This document shows, piece by piece, positions 6,876-10,547 of a DNA stretch of 10,547 nt. Source of the stretch: an uncultured Clostridia bacterium (GTDB taxonomy: Bacteria; Bacillota; Clostridia; Oscillospirales; CAG-272); NCBI GenBank assembly GCA_937884385.1, contig CALGCW010000298.1:1-10547 (forward strand), read 5' to 3'. The notes under the pieces were generated by a model that saw only the letters and a program-made list of their open reading frames with translations, was not told the origin of the DNA and made no database searches. Numbering within the stretch: the stretch's first letter is position 1; each line of letters starts with the position of its first letter. Made by a program: the position numbers and the translations under genes.

Positions 6876-9080
6876 ATGAAGGATAACAGAAAAAAGCGCC
6901 CCGCATATCCGGGCGCCGGCAATATGGCGCAAAGCCGAAAAAACTCAAAGCCCTCACAAAGAAGTGGGGCTTTGAATTTTAAAGGGGAAAGTATCCCGGG
7001 CGTGGATATTGCGAAAATAATAGTACCCACGGGAAAAAGGACACCCAGCAAGCTACCCGAGCTTCTTGCACCCGCAGGGTCGATGCAAGCGCTTCGCGCC
7101 GCCATCGCGGGCGGAGCTGACGCGGTATATTTCGGCGGCGGAGATTTTAATGCGCGAATAAATGCAAAGAATTTTACAAACGAAGAAATAAAAGAGGCAA
7201 TAGATCTGCTGCACGCGTGCGGAAGAAAGGCATATATCACGCTGAACACCCTCGTTCACGGACGCGAGAGTGAGGAGCATCTGCGCTTTGCAGAGTTCGT
7301 CTATCTCGCAGGGGCGGATGCACTCATCGTAGCCGACCTTGGCAGTGCCGCGGCAATACACCGCCATCTGCCGCGCCTTGAATTGCACGCATCCACACAG
7401 ATGTCGGGGCATAATCTCGCGCAGGCGGAGCTTCTCTCAAGGCTCGGATTTTCAAGAATGGTAGTCGCACGCGAGACCGCGCGCGAGGATCTTAAATATC
7501 TTGTGCATAACTCTCCCATTGAAATAGAGATGTTCGTTCACGGCGCGCTCTGTGTGTGCCATTCGGGACAATGCCTTTTCTCGTCCATCGTGGGCGGAAG
7601 AAGCGGAAATCGCGGAGAATGCGCCCAACCCTGCCGTCTTCCCTATCGAGGAGAACACGGTGAGGACTTTTACCCCCTCTCTCTGAAGGATCTTTCGTAT
7701 GCGTCACACGTGACGGACCTTATCGATTGGGGCGTATCGTCTCTTAAGATCGAGGGCAGAATGAAATCTCCCGAATACGTGTTTGGCGTGGTACGCGCGT
7801 TCCGCACTCTCCTTGACGAGGGCAGAAACGCAACGCCCGCGGAGCTTTCGGAGCTTGCAAAGATCTTCTCACGCGGCGGCTTTACCGACGCTTATTACAC
7901 AAAAAAGATCGACTCTAATATGCTCGGCATACGAAGCGAGGAGCAAAAGCAAATTTCCAAAATCTCGCTTACCTCAAGCGAAAAAATCGACGCAGCCTCC
8001 CCAAGAAGATTAAAGATATCAGCATTTGCGCAGATAGTATCGGGAGACGCGTCTTCCCTGCGGCTCGACTGCGGAGATATCTCTGTGACCGCCTACGGTC
8101 CGATCCCGGAAAAGGCAATAAACGCGCCGCTGACCGCTGAAAACATACAAAAAAATCTTACGAAGTTCGGCGCGACGCGCTTTGAGCTTGAAGAATACGT
8201 TGCCCTAACGGATGATGATATCATCCTGCCCGTCAGCGCACTCAATGCGCTCCGTCGCGAGGCTTGCGCCTTGCTTGAGGAAAAATTGGCGCAAAGTGAA
8301 GAGGACGAGCGAACAGGATACGAAAAGTACGTTGCGCTATCTCCAAAAGGCAAAAAGAAGGCTCAAAGAAGCGCACGCTTTTACCGCCCCGAGCAGATAA
8401 CGGAACGTGCAAGGGATTATTTCGATATGATTTATCTTCCGCTTGACCGATTTTCGGGCGAATGCGAGGGAGTCATCCTTCCGCCCGTGATATTTGACAG
8501 CGAAAAAGCCAAGGTTGAGGCTATGCTTTCGGGAGCGAAGAAAAACGGCGCAAAATATGCCCTTGTAGGCAATCTCGGCGCGTTGGAGCTTGCTGAAAAA
8601 TACGGCTTTGAAATACACGGCGACTTCCGCTTTAACGTATATAACAGCGAGAGCGTTGCGGCACTTGAGTCGCTCCGGGTCGGTAATACAATCCTCTCCC
8701 CCGAGCTTACCCTGCCGCAGATGCGAGACATCGAGGGCGACACATCCGCAATAGTTTACGGCAGAATTCCTCTGATGCTTCTTGAAAAATGCGTGACAAA
8801 GGAGCTTGGCTCTTGCGCGGAATGTGGAACGGATAAGCTCGCTCTCACCGACAGACGCGGCGTCTCTTTCCCTACCTTGCGTGAATTTGAGCACCGCAAC
8901 GTGATATATAACAGCGCACCAACGTATATGGCAGACCGCGAGTCCGACCTTGCCCGCGCAAATATTATAAACCGTCACTTTGTGTTCTCCACAGAGAGCA
9001 ATGCTGAAGTTGATGCCGTTATCGATGCATACAGAAACGGCACTCCCCCAGCAGGTGGTCAAAAAATAAGGAGAATTTAA
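6876..9080 (+). CDS. U32 family protein, RlhA/YdcP-like (peptidase U32 with DUF3656-type C-terminus)
   Basis: This 734-residue protein has a basic, probably disordered N-terminus (1-58), then the U32 domain: ELLAPAGSMQALRAAIAGGA (62-81), HASTQMSGHN (171-180) and the U32 signature EMFVHGALCVCHSGQC (218-233). Cys226, Cys233, Cys249 and Cys253 fit CX6CX15CX3C, the iron-sulfur ligand pattern of the U32 enzymes. The long C-terminal half matches the DUF3656-bearing class that includes E. coli RlhA (23S rRNA C2501 hydroxylation); related members TrhP and UbiU/UbiV hydroxylate tRNA or ubiquinone precursors. A nucleic-acid hydroxylase role is therefore more likely than proteolysis, although it is often named 'peptidase U32' or 'collagenase'. 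A second cluster (Cys639, Cys647, Cys650) lies near the C-terminus. ATG at 6876 has AGGA 5 nt upstream, next to the zapA stop. No terminator is seen before the tRNA promoter. Confidence 0.9.
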   Translation: MKDNRKKRPAYPGAGNMAQSRKNSKPSQRSGALNFKGESIPGVDIAKIIVPTGKRTPSKLPELLAPAGSMQALRAAIAGGADAVYFGGGDFNARINAKNFTNEEIKEAIDLLHACGRKAYITLNTLVHGRESEEHLRFAEFVYLAGADALIVADLGSAAAIHRHLPRLELHASTQMSGHNLAQAELLSRLGFSRMVVARETAREDLKYLVHNSPIEIEMFVHGALCVCHSGQCLFSSIVGGRSGNRGECAQPCRLPYRGEHGEDFYPLSLKDLSYASHVTDLIDWGVSSLKIEGRMKSPEYVFGVVRAFRTLLDEGRNATPAELSELAKIFSRGGFTDAYYTKKIDSNMLGIRSEEQKQISKISLTSSEKIDAASPRRLKISAFAQIVSGDASSLRLDCGDISVTAYGPIPEKAINAPLTAENIQKNLTKFGATRFELEEYVALTDDDIILPVSALNALRREACALLEEKLAQSEEDERTGYEKYVALSPKGKKKAQRSARFYRPEQITERARDYFDMIYLPLDRFSGECEGVILPPVIFDSEKAKVEAMLSGAKKNGAKYALVGNLGALELAEKYGFEIHGDFRFNVYNSESVAALESLRVGNTILSPELTLPQMRDIEGDTSAIVYGRIPLMLLEKCVTKELGSCAECGTDKLALTDRRGVSFPTLREFEHRNVIYNSAPTYMADRESDLARANIINRHFVFSTESNAEVDAVIDAYRNGTPPAGGQKIRRI

Positions 9081-9091
9081 CTCTTTTATCC

Positions 9092-9120
9092 TTGACAACG
9101 CAATGTTTATTTGCTATAAT
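9092..9120 (+). promoter_or_regulatory. Consensus promoter of tRNA-Pro
   Basis: A perfect TTGACA (9092-9097) and a perfect TATAAT (9115-9120) are separated by exactly 17 nt. Transcription should start near 9127, about 9 nt before the mature tRNA 5' end. It begins 12 nt after the U32 stop. A full-consensus promoter suits a highly expressed tRNA. Confidence 0.93.
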
Positions 9121-9135
9121 ATACATTGCGTTTAA

Positions 9136-9211
9136 CGAGATGTGGCGCAGCTGGTAGCGCGCGTGCTTTGGGAGCACGATGCCGCAGGTTCGAGTCCTGT
9201 CATCTCGACCA
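9136..9211 (+). tRNA. tRNA-Pro (anticodon UGG)
   Basis: A complete 76-nt cloverleaf is seen. The acceptor stem is CGAGATG (9136-9142) with CATCTCG (9201-9207), discriminator A9208, and CCA encoded in the gene (9209-9211). The D arm is GCGC...GCGC, the anticodon stem CGTGC/GCACG (9162-9166, 9174-9178) with loop TTTGGGA and anticodon TGG at 9169-9171, and the T arm GCAGG-TTCGAGT-CCTGT. It reads proline CCA and, by wobble, other CCN codons. It has its own promoter and terminator. The 3' 21 nt of this gene are exactly repeated at 9341-9361. Confidence 0.97.
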
Positions 9212-9212
9212 T

Positions 9213-9251
9213 AAAATAAATCCTTGCCCTTTATGGGTGAGGATTTATTTT
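9213..9251 (+). terminator. Terminator 1, directly after tRNA-Pro
   Basis: A 12-bp perfect stem (AAAATAAATCCT 9213-9224 with 9240-9251) is extended by two G-U pairs and an inner CCC/GGG stem (9227-9229, 9235-9237) around TTTAT. It begins one base after the encoded CCA and is followed by T-rich sequence (TCGTTTT). It should end the tRNA transcript. Confidence 0.85.
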
Positions 9252-9257
9252 CGTTTT

Positions 9258-9351
9258 GACAGGACTCGAAGGGGAGCCGGCAATGAATGACAGTCCGGTG
9301 GACTGTCAGAACCGGCGGAACGCCTTGTCCGCAGACAAGGCGAGTCCTGTC
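9258..9351. repeat. Branched foldback with tRNA T-arm arms
   Basis: The outer stem is GACAGGACTCG (9258-9268) with CGAGTCCTGTC (9341-9351). The left arm plus two more bases (9258-9270) is the reverse complement of the tRNA T-arm region 9189-9201; the right arm is a direct copy. Inside are two stem-loops. Arm 1 is GCCGG (9276-9280)/CCGGC (9312-9316), with an inner 9-bp hairpin TGACAGTCC (9288-9296)/GGACTGTCA (9300-9308). Arm 2 is CGCCTTGTC (9321-9329)/GACAAGGCG (9334-9342) with loop CGCA, sharing two bases with the outer stem. No open reading frame of note lies within. The design looks like a non-coding element, not decayed coding DNA. Confidence 0.8.
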
Positions 9352-9361
9352 ATCTCGACCA
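9341..9361 (+). repeat. Exact 21-bp copy of the tRNA-Pro 3' end (att-like duplication)
   Basis: Bases 9341-9361 are identical to 9191-9211, the T-loop through CCA of tRNA-Pro. Identity stops exactly at both ends (9190 T versus 9340 G; 9212 T versus 9362 G). The two copies start 150 bp apart and each is followed one base later by a hairpin terminator. This is the layout left by site-specific integration into a tRNA 3' end, where the incoming element restores the tRNA. Here the intervening DNA is too short for an integrase. The copy lacks the rest of a tRNA and is not itself a tRNA gene. Confidence 0.85.
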
Positions 9362-9401
9362 GAAAAAGACTCAGGATTGGATACAATTCTGAGTCTTTTT
9401 C
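9362..9401 (+). terminator. Terminator 2, after the tRNA tail copy
   Basis: A 13-bp perfect stem, GAAAAAGACTCAG (9362-9374) with 9389-9401, has an inner ATTG/CAAT stem around GATA. The descending strand ends in CTTTTTC. It may have been the original tRNA-Pro terminator before the 9212-9361 block was gained. The A and T tracts make it potentially bidirectional. Confidence 0.8.
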
Positions 9402-9403
9402 AG

Positions 9404-9567
9404 TTAAATCCGCCTGCGTCGGAATAAATCCACTTCGTGGATGAAATCGCTACGCGATGAAATCTTGCTTCGCAAGGTTAAGGGAGGCGGATTTAATTTC
9501 ATCTGAAGCCGTAGGCTGAAGATTTCATCCAAACTTGTTTGGATTTCATCCTGCAAAGCAGGATTTC
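9404..9567. repeat. Array of ATC...GAT hairpins with GAA/TTC spacers
   Basis: An outer 12-bp stem, TTAAATCCGCCT (9404-9415) with 9485-9496, holds three hairpins: ATCCAC/GTGGAT (9428-9442), ATCGC/GCGAT (9446-9458) and ATCTTGC/GCAAGGT (9462-9478). Their loops are TTC, TAC and TTC, and they are separated by GAA. Outside it, three more follow: ATCT-GA-AGCC/GGCT-GA-AGAT (9501-9523), ATCCAAAC/GTTTGGAT (9527-9544) and ATCCTGC/GCAGGAT (9548-9564), each preceded by TTC. Each hairpin opens with ATC and closes with GAT (once GGT), while stem cores differ. The second half has inverted spacer orientation. No protein is encoded. From 9568 to 9638 I see no further structure that I can support. Confidence 0.8.
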
Positions 9568-9638
9568 ATTAAATTAACACGCTTGCCGAGATTGTTTCGT
9601 CCTTGCGAGCTTTTTTGTTTTTACCCATAAAATACAAA

Positions 9639-9690
9639 TCGTTCACTTTATACCCCTTTCGTTCAATTTATGGGGTGTCGTTCAATTATT
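9639..9690. promoter_or_regulatory. Three direct repeats (TCGTTCA-type), likely operator
   Basis: TCGTTCA begins at 9639, 9659 and 9678, each followed by an AT-rich half (CTTTAT, ATTTAT, ATTATT). Periods of 20 and 19 bp put all copies on nearly the same helix face. They lie upstream of the SGNH gene promoter, ending 17 bp before its -35, as expected for an activator or cooperative regulator. GTT-centred direct repeats recall LytTR-type sites, but spacing and flanks do not match exactly. Confidence 0.55.
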
Positions 9691-9707
9691 GATTTATTAA
9701 AAATTCC

Positions 9708-9736
9708 TTGATTATTGTTGATTTAAGTGCTATAAT
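9708..9736 (+). promoter_or_regulatory. Promoter of the SGNH hydrolase gene
   Basis: TTGATT (9708-9713) and TATAAT (9731-9736) are spaced by 17 nt, with an extended -10 element (TGC at 9728-9730). Transcription would start near 9743, giving a leader of about 60 nt that ends in a strong AGGAGG (9791-9796). Confidence 0.8.
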
Positions 9737-9804
9737 AAACTCACCTAAAATCAAGAATTTGACGGCCACTTTTAAGATGATTAACAAATTAGGAGGAGAG
9801 CTTT

Positions 9805-10518
9805 ATGACTAAAAAGAAGATTATTCTTGCAACGGTAGTGTTCTCTATTTTATTGGCTATAGGGGTAAGTCTTACATATATTTTTGCTGTGGCATTGCCG
9901 CAAAAGCGAGAGAAGGAGCAATTATTAAAAGCGGTGCAGGAGTATTATGACGCAAAGCTTGCTATGTATACAGCGGAAAACGAGAAATATGATGACTATG
10001 AGGTGGACGTTGCATTCCTTGGCGACAGCCTTACCGACGGATACGATCTTGAAAAATACTTTCCGCAATATCTTGTTCTTAATCGCGGAATTGGTGGTGA
10101 AACGACCTTTGGTCTTGAAAAACGTCTTAAGGTATCGGTTTATGATTTAAAGCCTAAAGTGGCAGTAATGCTCATAGGGGCAAACAACTTTGATACAATG
10201 TTTGATAACTATGAAAATATTTTGAAGGGATTTAAGGAAAATCTGCCAAATACCAAAATAGTATTGCTATCTCTTACATCTATGAGTCAGGAATGGGGCA
10301 AAAATAATCAAAAAGCAGCTTATAACAACGTTAAAATAAAGCTCCTGTCAGAAAAATACGGATACGAATTTGTCGATCTGTATTCTCCACTTTTGAATCT
10401 TGAAACAGGTGAAATATATGCAGAATATACGACCGATGGCGGTCACTTAACATCCGCAGGATACGAGGTGCTTACAAATACGATAACTCCCGCACTCGAA
10501 CAACTATTAGGTAGATAA
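9805..10518 (+). CDS. Membrane-anchored SGNH/GDSL hydrolase family protein
   Basis: This 237-residue protein starts with a Lys-rich end and one hydrophobic helix (about 6-30). No lipobox Cys or obvious cleavage site is seen, so it is probably an anchored extracytoplasmic enzyme. A charged helical stretch (33-62) links to the SGNH domain. The four blocks are present: FLGDSLTDGY with Ser75, NRGIGGET with Gly95, IGANNFD with Asn127, and TTDGGHLTSAGY with Asp211 and His214. SGNH enzymes hydrolyse or transfer ester-linked groups on polysaccharides, peptidoglycan or lipids; the substrate here is unknown. The ATG at 9805 has AGGAGG 8 nt upstream. The gene is visibly AT-richer than its neighbours (15 G/C in 10201-10260 against 31 in 8461-8520), which suggests a different history. 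It stands alone, behind its own promoter and repeat operator. Confidence 0.9.
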   Translation: MTKKKIILATVVFSILLAIGVSLTYIFAVALPQKREKEQLLKAVQEYYDAKLAMYTAENEKYDDYEVDVAFLGDSLTDGYDLEKYFPQYLVLNRGIGGETTFGLEKRLKVSVYDLKPKVAVMLIGANNFDTMFDNYENILKGFKENLPNTKIVLLSLTSMSQEWGKNNQKAAYNNVKIKLLSEKYGYEFVDLYSPLLNLETGEIYAEYTTDGGHLTSAGYEVLTNTITPALEQLLGR

Positions 10519-10547
10519 CTGCGCTTAACAGCATTACAAATTCCAAT

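Noticed and set aside
8337..9098. Open frame of 253 codons on the minus strand within the U32 gene
   Set aside because: It lies wholly antisense to a clearly conserved protein, has no recognisable domain and continues into the tRNA promoter; it is a shadow of the sense gene's codon usage.
9258..9361. A second tRNA gene
   Set aside because: Only the T-loop to CCA portion matches tRNA-Pro; there is no matching 5' acceptor strand, D arm or anticodon arm.
9404..9567. CRISPR array
   Set aside because: The repeated parts are only 3-nt frames around differing hairpin cores; there is no constant repeat of 23 nt or more, no unique spacers of even length and no cas gene.
9575..9620. Terminator-like segment with a T run (gagcttttttg)
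   Set aside because: The sequences before the T run (CTTGCCGAG and CTTGCGAGC) do not form a convincing stem, and no gene ends just upstream.
9805..10518. The SGNH hydrolase as the direct partner of the MBOAT
   Set aside because: It is on the opposite strand about 6 kb away, with its own promoter and different base composition; partnership is possible but not supported by the sequence.

Overview
The window looks like chromosomal DNA of a low-to-mid GC Gram-positive bacterium, most likely an uncultured member of the Clostridia (Bacillota). This is inferred from strong AGGAGG-type ribosome binding sites, sigma-A-type promoters, the zapA-U32 peptidase gene pair, an MreB, and an LRR_5/BspA-type protein. 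No plasmid, phage or transposase gene is present.

Left part (1-2040). A single minus-strand gene (157-1899) encodes a zinc-ribbon protein with about 19 BspA-type leucine-rich repeats. It has its own probable promoter and ends at a strong hairpin terminator (119-146). Two palindromes (29-54 and 1991-2036) lie in the flanking non-coding DNA.

Middle left (2044-6191, minus strand). A tight four-gene cluster is read from one near-consensus promoter (6191 to 6163): a cation diffusion facilitator metal exporter with a TTG start, an MreB-family actin, an MBOAT O-acyltransferase, and a small RNHCP-domain protein. Gaps are 45, 22 and 9 nt. The ribosome binding site of the last gene lies against the MBOAT stop codon. 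The MreB has an unusual Glu in its phosphate-2 loop. The MBOAT has no adjacent SGNH/AlgX-type partner.

Middle right (6118-9080, plus strand). zapA (cell division, FtsZ-ring associated) and a U32-family protein of the RlhA/YdcP long type, carrying a CX6CX15CX3C iron-sulfur-type cysteine set, form a two-gene operon with an 8-nt gap. It is divergent from the minus-strand cluster across a short AT-rich promoter region.

Right part (9081-10547). A perfect-consensus promoter drives tRNA-Pro(UGG). The 593 nt after it (9212-9804) hold no gene but are the most structured DNA in the window: (a) terminator 1; (b) a foldback with two inner stem-loop arms, whose outer stem is an inverted and a direct copy of the tRNA T-arm, ending in an exact 21-bp duplication of the tRNA 3' end including CCA; (c) terminator 2; (d) an array of at least six small hairpins, all based on ATC...GAT and separated by GAA in the first half and TTC in the second; (e) an unremarkable stretch (about 9568-9638); (f) three 7-bp direct repeats spaced 19-20 bp; (g) an extended -10 promoter. 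These lead into an AT-richer gene for a membrane-anchored SGNH/GDSL hydrolase. The tRNA 3' end duplication plus foldback and the hairpin array are the best candidates for undescribed biology here. They look like a small, non-coding, tRNA-targeted element and a self-similar hairpin repeat family.
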